Below the pieces are notes generated by a model that had not been told where the DNA came from, ran no database searches, and saw only the letters and a list, made by a program, of their open reading frames with translations. A stretch of DNA of 64,000 nucleotides from Microbacterium sp. 10M-3C3 (GTDB taxonomy: Bacteria > Actinomycetota > Actinomycetes > Actinomycetales > Microbacteriaceae): contig NZ_CP034245.1 of assembly GCF_003931875.1 (NCBI RefSeq), positions 2,728,001 to 2,792,000 of the forward strand, given 5' to 3'. Numbering within the stretch: position 1 is the first letter of the stretch; the number at the start of each line of letters is the position of its first letter. Positions 26,473-34,142 of the stretch are shown here, piece by piece. Position numbers and translations under genes: made by a program.

Positions 26473-27281
26473 TGCGAGACGTCGAGCGAGTCGATCGCCC
26501 ACCCTCCGTCGGCCGGCACGAGCGTGTACGTGAGCGTGTCGGTCACCTGCTCGGGCTCGTCGAGGGGGTTCCCCTCCTCGTCGTACAAGGACAGGTAGTT
26601 CTCGACCGTGTCGACTTCGATCGTGTCGGAGGAGATCGTCCGCACCTCGACGACCTTCAGGTCGTAGTCGTCGGTGGCGTCCTGGAACTGCTCGGACTGG
26701 CTCTCGAACGACGCGCAGTCGGTGTAGCCGAAGCTGTCGCGGTACTCCTGGGTCGTCGACTGCTCGAACTCGTCGCAGTCGGCGCTGTCGTACGCGTCGT
26801 CGTACACCTCGACCGCCTGGACGGCGGCGCGCTCGTCGTCGGTCGATCCGCTCGCGCCGCTCGTGGACGCGGCCGTGAACCAGCCGATCAGGAGCGGGAT
26901 GAGGATCGCAGCGAGCACGACGAACAGGAGCACGACGCCGCCGAGCACGACCCACAGGATCCACAGCTTCGACTTCGGCGCGGGCGCGGGCGGCGCCGCG
27001 GGCGGGTAGCCGGATGCATCGGGCCCGGCCGGCGACGTGGCCGCCCCCGGGTAGCCGGGGTATCCCGCGGCCGGTGCCGCGCCCGGGTAGCCGGGCGCCG
27101 GTGGGGCGTCGTGGTGCTCGGCCGCCGCATCCGGTGTGGGCCCGGTGACCGCGGCGGCGGGCTCGGACGGCGCCGCCGCAGGCGCATCGGGTGTGTGGAC
27201 GTGCTCGGTCCACTGCGCGCCATCCCACCAGCGCAGGGCACCACGCCCGTCGTCGTACCATCCGGGGGGCGTCGTGGTCAT
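26469..27281 (-). CDS. DUF2510 membrane protein with acidic extracellular domain
   Basis: A 270-aa protein with three parts. The N-terminal DUF2510 module is the GWYDDGRGALRWWDGAQWTE motif at residues 6-25. A Pro/Gly/Ala/Tyr-rich linker follows (30-100, with PGYPG repeats), then one membrane helix (about 106-135). A Ser/Asp/Glu-rich outer domain (145-270) has two cysteines (DSADCDEF, GYTDCASF) and a DUF4878-like lumazine/NTF2-type pattern near the end (VTDTLTYTLVPADGGWAID). DUF2510 is common in actinobacterial surface proteins of unknown role. It is coupled to the TauE-like gene downstream. Confidence 0.78.
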   Translation of the reverse strand: MTTTPPGWYDDGRGALRWWDGAQWTEHVHTPDAPAAAPSEPAAAVTGPTPDAAAEHHDAPPAPGYPGAAPAAGYPGYPGAATSPAGPDASGYPPAAPPAPAPKSKLWILWVVLGGVVLLFVVLAAILIPLLIGWFTAASTSGASGSTDDERAAVQAVEVYDDAYDSADCDEFEQSTTQEYRDSFGYTDCASFESQSEQFQDATDDYDLKVVEVRTISSDTIEVDTVENYLSLYDEEGNPLDEPEQVTDTLTYTLVPADGGWAIDSLDVSQ

Positions 27282-27385
27282 GAGCGGCTCGTCTCGGCTC
27301 GGGGCATCGGCCAGCCCACCCTATCGTCGCCGCGGACGCCGCCGGGAGCGGGGAATTCCCCGGCCGACGCGGCGTTGCACCCGGC

Positions 27386-28021
27386 ATGACCACTGTGGGA
27401 ATCATCGGAGCAGGAAACATCGGTTCGGCCCTCGCACGCGGGTTCGCCGCGCGCGGCTACTCGGTCGTGATCGCCAACTCGCGCGGGCCCGAGACCCTCG
27501 CCGACCTCGTCGACGGAATCGACGGCGACGTCACCGCCGGCACGGCGGAGCAGGCCGCCGAGGCGGGCGAGTTCGTCGTCGTCACCGTTCCTCTCAAGGC
27601 CTACCGCGACATCCCCGTCGCGCCGCTGGCGGGCAAGATCGTGCTGGACACCAACAACTACTACTGGGAGCGCGACGGCCACATCGCCGCGCTCGACGAC
27701 AAGCAGACGACGACCTCGCAGATGCTGCAGGAGCACCTCCCGCAGTCGACGGTCGTGAAGGCGTTCAACCACATCGGCGCCGCCGAGATCCTCAGCGACG
27801 GCACGCCCGCCGGGACGCCGAACCGCCGTGCGCTGGCGACGGCGAGCGACTCTTCCGAGGCGGTCGAGCTCGTCACGCGGATCTACGACGAGTTCGGCTT
27901 CGACACCGTGAACATCGGCCCTCTCGCCGACAGCTGGCGCGTCGAGCGCGACCGTCCCGCGTACGGCATCCGGCAGAACCGCGAGGAGCTCGCTGCCAAC
28001 CTCGCGCGCGCCGAGCGCTGA
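27386..28021 (+). CDS. NADPH-dependent F420 reductase-like (NAD-binding) oxidoreductase
   Basis: A 211-aa Rossmann-fold protein. It starts TTVGIIGAGNIGSALARGFA (GxGxxG at residues 8-13) and continues with SVVIANSRGPETL, where the NSRGP loop suits NADPH, VVTVPLKAYRDIP and KAFNHIGAAEI. This is the F420-NADP oxidoreductase/ProC-like family often annotated as NADP oxidoreductase coenzyme F420-dependent. Whether it uses F420 cannot be judged. It stands alone between the DUF2510 gene (divergent) and a strong terminator. Confidence 0.75.
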   Translation: MTTVGIIGAGNIGSALARGFAARGYSVVIANSRGPETLADLVDGIDGDVTAGTAEQAAEAGEFVVVTVPLKAYRDIPVAPLAGKIVLDTNNYYWERDGHIAALDDKQTTTSQMLQEHLPQSTVVKAFNHIGAAEILSDGTPAGTPNRRALATASDSSEAVELVTRIYDEFGFDTVNIGPLADSWRVERDRPAYGIRQNREELAANLARAER

Positions 28022-28027
28022 GAAGAC

Positions 28028-28069
28028 GACGGCCCCCGGAGGCGCAAGCCCTGCGCGCCGGGGGCCGTC
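28028..28069 (+). terminator. Strong hairpin terminator
   Basis: A perfect 12-bp stem (GACGGCCCCCGG at 28028-28039 with CCGGGGGCCGTC at 28058-28069) and further pairing inside, starting 7 bp after the reductase stop. No T-tract. Confidence 0.8.
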
Positions 28070-28180
28070 CACCCCGCGCCGCAGGCGGATGCGGTGACCC
28101 GAACACCGGTCCGCGGCGGATGAGTCGCGAGGGTCGTACACGAGCGAAGCTAGCCCCCGGGCGGTCGCGGCATCCCGCCG

Positions 28181-28209
28181 TTGACGGGGCCATCAGGCTC
28201 TGATACGCG
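28181..28209 (+). promoter_or_regulatory. Candidate promoter of sufS-sufU
   Basis: TTGACG (28181-28186), a 17-bp spacer, and TACGCG (28204-28209). The -35 box is near consensus; the -10 box lacks the final T. A short GGCCCG/GGGCC hairpin lies between here and the Shine-Dalgarno of sufS. Confidence 0.4.
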
Positions 28210-28265
28210 CCGCCGGCCCCGGCGATCGGGGAGGATGGAGGAGGCCCGTCGGGCCGGGAGGATCC

Positions 28266-29552
28266 ATGTCCACGTCGAATCACCACACCGCCGCGCCCGC
28301 GCGTGTCACCCGCGGCACCGTCGCCCCGCGGGACGACTTCCCCGTCTTCTCGCACCGGCCCGGGCAGGTCCTGCTCGATTCGGCGGCCACCTCGCAGCCG
28401 CCGGCCGTCGTGCTGGACGCGCAGCGCACCTTCACCGAGGATGCGTACGCCGCCGTGCACCGCGGCTCGAGCGCCGCCACCGGGTCGGCGACGGCCGCGT
28501 TCGAGCGCGCCCGGTCGCGCGTCGCCTCCTTCATCGGCGCGGGCGAGGACGAGCTGGTGTGGACCGCGAACGCGACCGACGCCCTGAATCTGCTCGCGTG
28601 GTCGTTCACGGAGGCGGCGCTGGAGGGAACCGGCCGCCTCGCGCTGCGAACGGGCGACGAGATCGTCGTCACCGAGGCCGAGCACCACGCCAACCTCGTG
28701 CCGTGGCAGCGGCTCGCCGCGCGCACGGGCGCCGTGCTGCGCGTCGTGCCCGTGGCCGACGACGGCACGTGGACGATCGACGCGATGCGCCAGGTCGTGG
28801 GCGCGCGCACGCGCCTCATCGCGTTCGCGCACGTCTCGAACGTCACGGGATTCATCGCCCCCGTCGCCGATGTCGTCGAGCTCGCCGCCGCCGTGGGCGC
28901 GGCGACGATCCTCGACGCGTGCCAGTCGGTGCCCCACCGCCCGGTCGACGTGCGAGCGCTCGGCGTCGACTTCGCGGCATTCTCGGCGCACAAGATGCTC
29001 GGGCCGACCGGCATCGGCGGCCTCTACGGGCGCTCCGAGCTGCTCGCCTCCCTCCCCCCGGGCCGCACCGGCGGATCGGCCATCACGACGGTGACGCTCG
29101 AGCGCGCCGAGTTCCTCCCGCCGCCGCACCGCTTCGAGCCGGGCACCCAGCCGGTCGTCCAGGCCGTGGGCTTCGCCGCGGCCGCCGACTACCTGGACGG
29201 CATCGGCATGGACGTCGTCGCGGCGCACGAGGACGAGCTCGCCGCCCTCCTGTACGACACCGTGGCCGCGATCCCGGGCGTCCACGTCGTCGGCCCGGCA
29301 GCCGGAGCGCCGCGCGCGGGGCTCGTGAGCTTCGTCGTCGACGGCGTCCACGCGCACGATGTCGGCCAGTTCCTCGACGACCGCGGCGTGGTCGTGCGCA
29401 CGGGGCACCACTGCGCGCAGCCGCTGCACCGGCGCCTGGGCGTGCACGCCACGACGCGCGCGAGCGCCTACGTCTACACCGACGCCGACGACGTCGCCGC
29501 GCTCGGCGACGCGCTCGCCGGAGTGCGCGCGTACTTCGGAGCCGACCGATGA
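28266..29552 (+). CDS. sufS: SufS-type cysteine desulfurase
   Basis: PLP enzyme (428 aa) that takes sulfur from cysteine as an enzyme-bound persulfide for Fe-S cluster or other thio-cofactor synthesis. Lys243 in FSAHKMLGPTGIGG binds PLP, and Cys383 in RTGHHCAQPLHRR is the persulfide cysteine of the group II (SufS) class. TEAEHHANLVPWQ and DACQSVPHRPVDV are typical. The ATG at 28266 follows a GGGAGG Shine-Dalgarno. The stop overlaps the SufU start (ATGA). No sufB, sufC or sufD lies in the window, so the pair is separated from the main suf operon or is a second copy. Confidence 0.92.
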   Translation: MSTSNHHTAAPARVTRGTVAPRDDFPVFSHRPGQVLLDSAATSQPPAVVLDAQRTFTEDAYAAVHRGSSAATGSATAAFERARSRVASFIGAGEDELVWTANATDALNLLAWSFTEAALEGTGRLALRTGDEIVVTEAEHHANLVPWQRLAARTGAVLRVVPVADDGTWTIDAMRQVVGARTRLIAFAHVSNVTGFIAPVADVVELAAAVGAATILDACQSVPHRPVDVRALGVDFAAFSAHKMLGPTGIGGLYGRSELLASLPPGRTGGSAITTVTLERAEFLPPPHRFEPGTQPVVQAVGFAAAADYLDGIGMDVVAAHEDELAALLYDTVAAIPGVHVVGPAAGAPRAGLVSFVVDGVHAHDVGQFLDDRGVVVRTGHHCAQPLHRRLGVHATTRASAYVYTDADDVAALGDALAGVRAYFGADR

Positions 29553-29983
29553 GCGGACTCGACGACCTGTACCGCGAAGTCATCCTCGACCACAGCCGGC
29601 GCCCGGTCGGCCGGGGCGACGTCTCGGCCGCGGCCGTCACGCACCACGAGCTGAACCCCACGTGCGGCGACGAGGTCACGGTGGGCGTCACGCTCTCCGC
29701 CGACGACCGCATCACGACGCTCGTGTGGGACGGGCACGGATGCAGCATCTCGACGGCGTCCGCGTCGATGCTGACGGAGCTGGCCACCGGCCTTCCGCGG
29801 ACCGAGGCGCAGCAGCTCATCGACGACTTCCGCGCCATGCTCCGCGGCGCCGGCGAGGTCGAGCCGGCCGAGAGCCTCGGCGATGCGGCCGCGTTCGCGG
29901 GCGTCGCGCGCCTGGTGACCCGAGTGAAGTGCGCGATGCTGCCGTGGGTCGCGCTGGAGGCGTGCCTGCGCACGGCGCCGTAG
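29549..29983 (+). CDS. sufU: SufU-type zinc sulfurtransferase
   Basis: A 144-aa SufU that accepts the persulfide sulfur from SufS. The three zinc cysteines (LNPTCGDEVTV, DGHGCSIS, RVKCAMLPW) and the aspartate after the first cysteine are all present, so it should be a working zinc-type SufU and not an IscU scaffold. A typical SufU insertion lies between the second and third cysteine. Translation is coupled to sufS by an ATGA overlap. The cysteine-sensing leader of the next transcript starts 66 bp after the stop. Confidence 0.93.
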   Translation: MSGLDDLYREVILDHSRRPVGRGDVSAAAVTHHELNPTCGDEVTVGVTLSADDRITTLVWDGHGCSISTASASMLTELATGLPRTEAQQLIDDFRAMLRGAGEVEPAESLGDAAAFAGVARLVTRVKCAMLPWVALEACLRTAP

Positions 29984-30015
29984 CGCCGCATCCGGGACCC
30001 CGCCCGTCACACGGC

Positions 30016-30043
30016 TTGCGGCGCGCAGTCGCGCGGATATGCT
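30016..30043 (+). promoter_or_regulatory. Promoter of the cysteine leader-cbs-metB transcript
   Basis: -35 box TTGCGG (30016-30021), 16-bp spacer, and -10 box TATGCT (30038-30043). The -10 ends 6 nt before the GTG of the leader minigene, so the transcript should begin at that start codon. Confidence 0.7.
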
Positions 30044-30049
30044 GGGGGC

Positions 30050-30076
30050 GTGCAGACCTGTCGTTGTTGTCGCTGA
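30050..30076 (+). CDS. Cysteine-rich leaderless leader peptide (probable attenuator of cbs-metB)
   Basis: An eight-codon minigene GTG-CAG-ACC-TGT-CGT-TGT-TGT-CGC-TGA encoding MQTCRCCR, three of eight residues cysteine. It has no Shine-Dalgarno and follows a good promoter by 6 nt, so it should be translated from a leaderless mRNA. In mycobacteria, leaderless minigenes with cysteine runs sit ahead of cysteine-biosynthesis genes and act as cysteine-responsive attenuators (known from the literature). Here the next gene is cystathionine beta-synthase. A small hairpin overlaps the stop codon and a second one lies just before the cbs ribosome-binding site. Regulation itself is inferred. Confidence 0.75.
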   Translation: MQTCRCCR

Positions 30077-30140
30077 GCGCCTCGCGCTCGCCCCGACGAC
30101 CCCGTCCGCACCGCCGCGCGCCGCGCGGAGACCGAAGGAA
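30075..30140 (+). promoter_or_regulatory. Leader hairpins and ribosome-binding site of cbs
   Basis: Hairpin 1 (GAGCGC-CTC-GCGCTC, 30075-30089) overlaps the minigene stop. Hairpin 2 (CCGCGC-GCC-GCGCGG, 30114-30128) ends 5 bp before the Shine-Dalgarno GAAGGAA (30134-30140) of cbs. Stalling or termination at the minigene could change which hairpin forms. Confidence 0.45.
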
Positions 30141-30147
30141 TGCATCC

Positions 30148-31521
30148 GTGCGCTACGCCTCGAGCGTGACCGACCTCATCGGCAACACCCCCCTCGTCCG
30201 CCTGAACCGCGTGACCGACGGCATCGCCGCCACGGTCCTCGCCAAGATCGAGTTCGTCAATCCGGGCGGCTCGTCGAAGGACCGCATCGCCGCGAACATC
30301 GTCGACGCCGCTGAGGCGTCGGGCGACCTGAAGCCCGGCGGCACGATCGTCGAGCCGACCAGCGGCAACACCGGCGTCGGACTCGCCCTCGTCGCGCAGC
30401 AGCGCGGCTACCGCTGCGTGTTCGTCGTGCCCGACAAGGTGGCCGAGGACAAACGGGCCGTGCTGCGCGCGTACGGTGCGGAGGTCGTGGTGGCGCCGAC
30501 CGCCGTCGCCCCCGACGACCCGCGCTCGTACTACAGCGTGTCGCGGCGGATCGTCGCCGAGACCCCCGGCGCATACATGCCGAACCAGTACGACAACCCG
30601 AACGGGCCGCGCAGCCACTACGAGTCCACGGGGCCCGAGATCTGGCGCGACACCGACGGCGGCCTCACGCACTTCGTCGCCGGGGTCGGCACGGGCGGCA
30701 CGATCAGCGGCACCGGCCGCTACCTCAAGGAGGTCTCCGGCGGTGCGGTGCGCATCGTCGGGGCCGACCCCGAGGGCTCGATCTACTCCGGCGGCACGGG
30801 ACGCCCGTACTTCGTCGAGGGCGTCGGCGAGGACTTCTGGCCCGGCGCCTACGACGGCAGCGTCGTCGACGAGATCATCCCCGTGACCGACGCCGAGGCG
30901 TTCGCGATGACCCGCCGGCTCGCCCGCGAGGAGGGCCTCCTCGTCGGGGGCTCGAGCGGCATGGCGGTCGTCGCCGCGCTCCGCGCCGCCCGCGACCTGC
31001 CCGCCGACGCCGTCGTCGTCGTGCTCCTGCCCGACTCCGGGCGCGGATACCTCGCGAAGGTGTTCGACGACGGCTGGATGCGGCGCCGCGGCTTCGCGAC
31101 CGACGACGCCGCGGACGGCGCGCCGCTCGCGTCCCTCGCCGACGCGGCGACGATCCCCGTCCTGTCCCCCGGTCTCGCCGCCGCCGACGCGATCGACGCG
31201 CTGCGCGGCGCCGGGGTCGCGATCGGCGTCGTGTCGGCGCATCCCGAGCCCGTGCTCGGCGAGATCGCGGGTGCCGTGACGCTCGACACGCTCGGCGCCG
31301 CCGACCCCGCCGCATCCGTGGGCGACCTCGCCGGCGCGCCGCTTCCGGTCGTCGGCGTCGGCAGCCCGCTCGACGAGGCGCGCGCCGCGCTCGACGAGCG
31401 CGGCGCCGTCGTCGTCGCCCGCGAGGGACGCCCCGTCGCCGTGCTGACGCGCGACGCCCTCGACGCCGCATCCGCCCGTCCGTCCTCCGCCGCATCCGAA
31501 TCCGCAGGAGCCCTCTCGTGA
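30148..31521 (+). CDS. cbs: Cystathionine beta-synthase
   Basis: PLP enzyme (457 aa) joining serine and homocysteine to cystathionine, the first step of reverse transsulfuration to cysteine. The N-terminal fold-type II domain has IGNTPLVRL, PLP-lysine Lys44 in NPGGSSKDRIA, EPTSGNTGVGLALVA and GVGTGGTISGTGRYL. After about residue 335 a C-terminal regulatory part resembles paired CBS domains (ATIPVLSPGLAAADAIDALR, VGVGSPLDEARAALDERG, AVVVAREGRPVAVLTRDAL). This separates it from plain cysteine synthase. GTG at 30148 has a good Shine-Dalgarno. The stop overlaps the metB start (GTGA). Confidence 0.9.
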   Translation: MRYASSVTDLIGNTPLVRLNRVTDGIAATVLAKIEFVNPGGSSKDRIAANIVDAAEASGDLKPGGTIVEPTSGNTGVGLALVAQQRGYRCVFVVPDKVAEDKRAVLRAYGAEVVVAPTAVAPDDPRSYYSVSRRIVAETPGAYMPNQYDNPNGPRSHYESTGPEIWRDTDGGLTHFVAGVGTGGTISGTGRYLKEVSGGAVRIVGADPEGSIYSGGTGRPYFVEGVGEDFWPGAYDGSVVDEIIPVTDAEAFAMTRRLAREEGLLVGGSSGMAVVAALRAARDLPADAVVVVLLPDSGRGYLAKVFDDGWMRRRGFATDDAADGAPLASLADAATIPVLSPGLAAADAIDALRGAGVAIGVVSAHPEPVLGEIAGAVTLDTLGAADPAASVGDLAGAPLPVVGVGSPLDEARAALDERGAVVVAREGRPVAVLTRDALDAASARPSSAASESAGALS

Positions 31522-32678
31522 CCGTCGACCCGTCCGCCCTCTCGTTCGACAGCCTCGCCGTGCACGCCGGGCAGGCCGCCGACGCCACGACCGGCGCCGT
31601 GATCCCGCCCGTGCACTTCTCCACGACGTTCGTGCAGGACGGCATCGGGGGCCTGCGCGGAGGGTGGGAGTACGGCCGCAGCGGCAACCCCACCCGCACC
31701 GCGCTGCAGGAGCAGCTCGCCGCGCTCGAAGGTGGGCGGCACGCGCTGTCGTTCGCGTCGGGCCTGGCGGCCGAGGACGCGCTGCTGCGTGCGGCGCTGA
31801 AGCCCGGCGACGACGTGCTCCTCGGCAACGACGTCTACGGCGGCACGTACCGCCTGCTCGCACGCGTGCTCGGACCGTGGGGCGTGGGGCTGCGGATCGT
31901 CGACATGAGCGACCTCGATCACGTGCGCGCGGCCGTCGCTGAGAAGGCGCCGACCATCCTGTGGGTCGAGACGCCGAGCAACCCGCTCCTGCGCGTCACC
32001 GACATCGCGGGGCTCGCGCAGCTCGGTCACGACGCGGGCTCCCTCGTCGTGGTGGACAACACGTTCGCCTCGCCGGCGCTGCAGCGTCCGCTCGCGCACG
32101 GCGCCGATGTCGTCGTGCACTCGACGACGAAGTACCTCGGCGGGCACTCCGACGTCGTCGGCGGGGCGCTCGTGCTCGACGACGACGCCCTGGCCGAGAA
32201 GACCACGTTCCTGCAGTTCGCCGCCGGCGCCGTGTCGGGCCCCATGGACGCGTGGCTGACCACGCGCGGCATCAAGACGCTCGCGCTGCGGATGCAGCGG
32301 CACAGTGAGAACGGACTCGCCCTCGCCGAGTTCCTCGACGCCGACGACCGCGTCGCGCACGTGTACTACCCCGGTCTTCCCGCCCACCCCGGGCACGACA
32401 TCGCGCGGCGCCAGATGACGGGCTTCGGCGGGATCGTCTCGGTCGCGCTCGAGGACGCCGAATCCGCCCGCCGCTTCGCGGAGTCGCTGCGGGTGTTCCA
32501 GCTCGCCGAGTCGCTCGGCGGCGTCGAGTCGCTCGTGAACTACCCCGACGCCATGACGCACGCCTCCGTGCGCGGCACGGAGCTCGCGGTGCCCGCCGAG
32601 GTCGTGCGCCTGTCGGTCGGCATCGAAGACGTCGACGACCTGCGCGCCGACCTCGACCAGGCGCTCTCCGCCCTCTGA
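31518..32678 (+). CDS. metB: Cystathionine gamma-synthase/gamma-lyase family enzyme
   Basis: Cys/Met metabolism PLP enzyme (386 aa). Lys205 in VVHSTTKYLGGHSDVVGG binds PLP. EYGRSGNPTR, ETPSNPLLRVTDI and the C-terminal ESLVNYPDAMTHASV are typical of the cystathionine gamma-synthase/lyase group. Coupling to cbs (GTGA overlap) argues that it acts mainly as the gamma-lyase, releasing cysteine from cystathionine, but gamma-synthase activity is possible and sequence alone does not separate them. Together with cbs it would give homocysteine-to-cysteine conversion under control of the cysteine leader. Confidence 0.9.
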   Translation: MTVDPSALSFDSLAVHAGQAADATTGAVIPPVHFSTTFVQDGIGGLRGGWEYGRSGNPTRTALQEQLAALEGGRHALSFASGLAAEDALLRAALKPGDDVLLGNDVYGGTYRLLARVLGPWGVGLRIVDMSDLDHVRAAVAEKAPTILWVETPSNPLLRVTDIAGLAQLGHDAGSLVVVDNTFASPALQRPLAHGADVVVHSTTKYLGGHSDVVGGALVLDDDALAEKTTFLQFAAGAVSGPMDAWLTTRGIKTLALRMQRHSENGLALAEFLDADDRVAHVYYPGLPAHPGHDIARRQMTGFGGIVSVALEDAESARRFAESLRVFQLAESLGGVESLVNYPDAMTHASVRGTELAVPAEVVRLSVGIEDVDDLRADLDQALSAL

Positions 32679-32705
32679 CCCTCCGCCGGGCGGCCACCGC
32701 GCGCC

Positions 32706-32784
32706 GCGAGATCAGGCGAATCGGTCGAGATCAGCACGAATTCCGTCGAAAAGTACTGCATCCGGCCGATTTGCCTGATCCGGC
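32706..32784. repeat. Nested intergenic palindrome B
   Basis: Arms GATCAGGCGAATCGG (32710-32724) and CCGATTTGCCTGATC (32766-32780) pair over 15 bp with one mismatch. CGAGATCAG occurs at 32707 and again directly at 32726. It sits between the ends of two convergent genes. Same layout as elements A, C and D but a different sequence. Confidence 0.7.
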
Positions 32785-32819
32785 CGGCGCTCGGGCAGCG
32801 GTCGCCTCCGCCGCGCAGG

Positions 32820-34142
32820 TCAGAACGCGTCGAGGTTGGCGGCGAGACCGCCTGCGACGTAGTCGTCGCGCAGGATGCCGCGGCGCCGCAGGATCGGCAC
32901 GAGCTCGTCGAGGGCGCGGTGCACCGTCACCGGATGCAGGTCGCCGGAGAAGATGAGGCCGTCGTTATCGGCCTCCTCCCCCAGCTCCTCGATGAGGTCG
33001 GCGAGCTCGCCCGCCGTCCCCACCGTGCCGCTGATGCCGTCGCCGATGCGCCCGAGTCGCGCCTTGCCCGCGAGGATCTCGCGGAACGGCACGTCGGCGA
33101 ACGAGTCGAACCGGCCCCGGAGCCCCTTGATCGTGCCCTGCGACACGTGCTCGCCGAAGATGCCCTCGTCCAGCGGCCGGTCGAGGTCGAGCACCGTGAG
33201 GTCGGTCTCGAGGTCGCTCGACCACGCCTCGGCGACCGCGCGCAGCGCCGCGTCGTCGGGATCGGCGGAGGCGGCGACGATCCGGTCGGCCTCCTCGACC
33301 GAGGCCGCGACGATCGGCTTGAACACGAAGAGCGTCTTGATCGCATCGGCGTCGCGTCCGGCGGCGACCGTCGCCGCGCGCACGCGCTCGCGGTACGCGC
33401 GGATCGCGGTGACGTCGAGGTTCGACAGCGCGAGCTGGATGTGCGAGTTCGCGGCGGCGAACCCGATGCCCCGCGGCGAGCCTCCCGGCGACGCGATGAC
33501 CGGCTCGTGCACGAGCGGCTCGGCGTTGAGCGGTCCGTCGAAGCTCCAGTACGCGCCGCGGTGCTCGACCGCGCGGATCTTCGTGCCGTCGGCGTAGATC
33601 TCGGTCTCGGTGTCGAGGATGAGCGCGTCGTCGTCCCAGCTGCGCCACAGCAGCCGCAGCGCGTCGAGCCACTCCTGGGCCCGGTCGTACGCGGCGTCGT
33701 GGGGCAGGCGCTCCTGCCCGAAGTGGTGCGCGGAGCCGACGTCGGTCACGACGTTGAGCCCGACGCGGTCGCCGCTCAGATGCTGGAGCGACGCGAACTG
33801 CCGCGCCGCGGTGTACGGATGCCACGCCGCCGGGTTCGCCGTCGGGATGACCCCGAGGTGGCGCGTGGCGGCGAACAGGTACGGCGCCAGGGTCCAGGGA
33901 TCGTGCTTGGGCCCGCCGTATGCCTTCCGCACCCGCAGGTCGAGCGTCGCGGGGCTGATCCCCACCGACAGCGCGTCCTCGATGAGGAGGAAGTCGAAGC
34001 CCGCCTGCTCGAGCTCGCGCGCGGACTGCTGGTACAGGTCCGGCCGCTTCCAGTCGTGGTTCCACTGCCAGTACGGACGCGCCCACCCGTGCGGACCGAA
34101 TCCGCGCGAGAGGAACCAGCCGAAGTGCTGCGGCTTCGTCAT
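32820..34142 (-). CDS. NtaA/SnaA/DszA-family FMN-dependent monooxygenase
   Basis: Luciferase-like flavin monooxygenase (440 aa) of the group that includes nitrilotriacetate monooxygenase A and the dibenzothiophene sulfone monooxygenase DszA/SoxA. It needs FMNH2 from a separate reductase. Family blocks are FLLIEDALSVGISP, PYLFAATRHLGVIPTANPAAWHPYTAARQ split over two loops, LSGDRVGLNVVTD, and PVIASPGGSPRGIGFAA. The substrate is unknown. The ATG overlaps the metY stop (ATGA), so it is made together with a sulfhydrylase that would capture released sulfide. That favours desulfurisation of an organosulfur compound (inference). No flavin reductase gene is adjacent. Confidence 0.85.
   Translation of the reverse strand: MTKPQHFGWFLSRGFGPHGWARPYWQWNHDWKRPDLYQQSARELEQAGFDFLLIEDALSVGISPATLDLRVRKAYGGPKHDPWTLAPYLFAATRHLGVIPTANPAAWHPYTAARQFASLQHLSGDRVGLNVVTDVGSAHHFGQERLPHDAAYDRAQEWLDALRLLWRSWDDDALILDTETEIYADGTKIRAVEHRGAYWSFDGPLNAEPLVHEPVIASPGGSPRGIGFAAANSHIQLALSNLDVTAIRAYRERVRAATVAAGRDADAIKTLFVFKPIVAASVEEADRIVAASADPDDAALRAVAEAWSSDLETDLTVLDLDRPLDEGIFGEHVSQGTIKGLRGRFDSFADVPFREILAGKARLGRIGDGISGTVGTAGELADLIEELGEEADNDGLIFSGDLHPVTVHRALDELVPILRRRGILRDDYVAGGLAANLDAF

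Noticed and set aside
26990..27120. Imperfect repeats in the DUF2510 gene as a DNA tandem repeat
   Set aside because: They encode PGYPG-type linker repeats; drift between copies fits a protein linker, not a DNA element.
30148..31521. Calling the PLP enzyme after the cysteine leader a cysteine synthase (CysK)
   Set aside because: The protein is 457 aa with a C-terminal CBS-like regulatory region and is coupled to metB, which fits cystathionine beta-synthase better.
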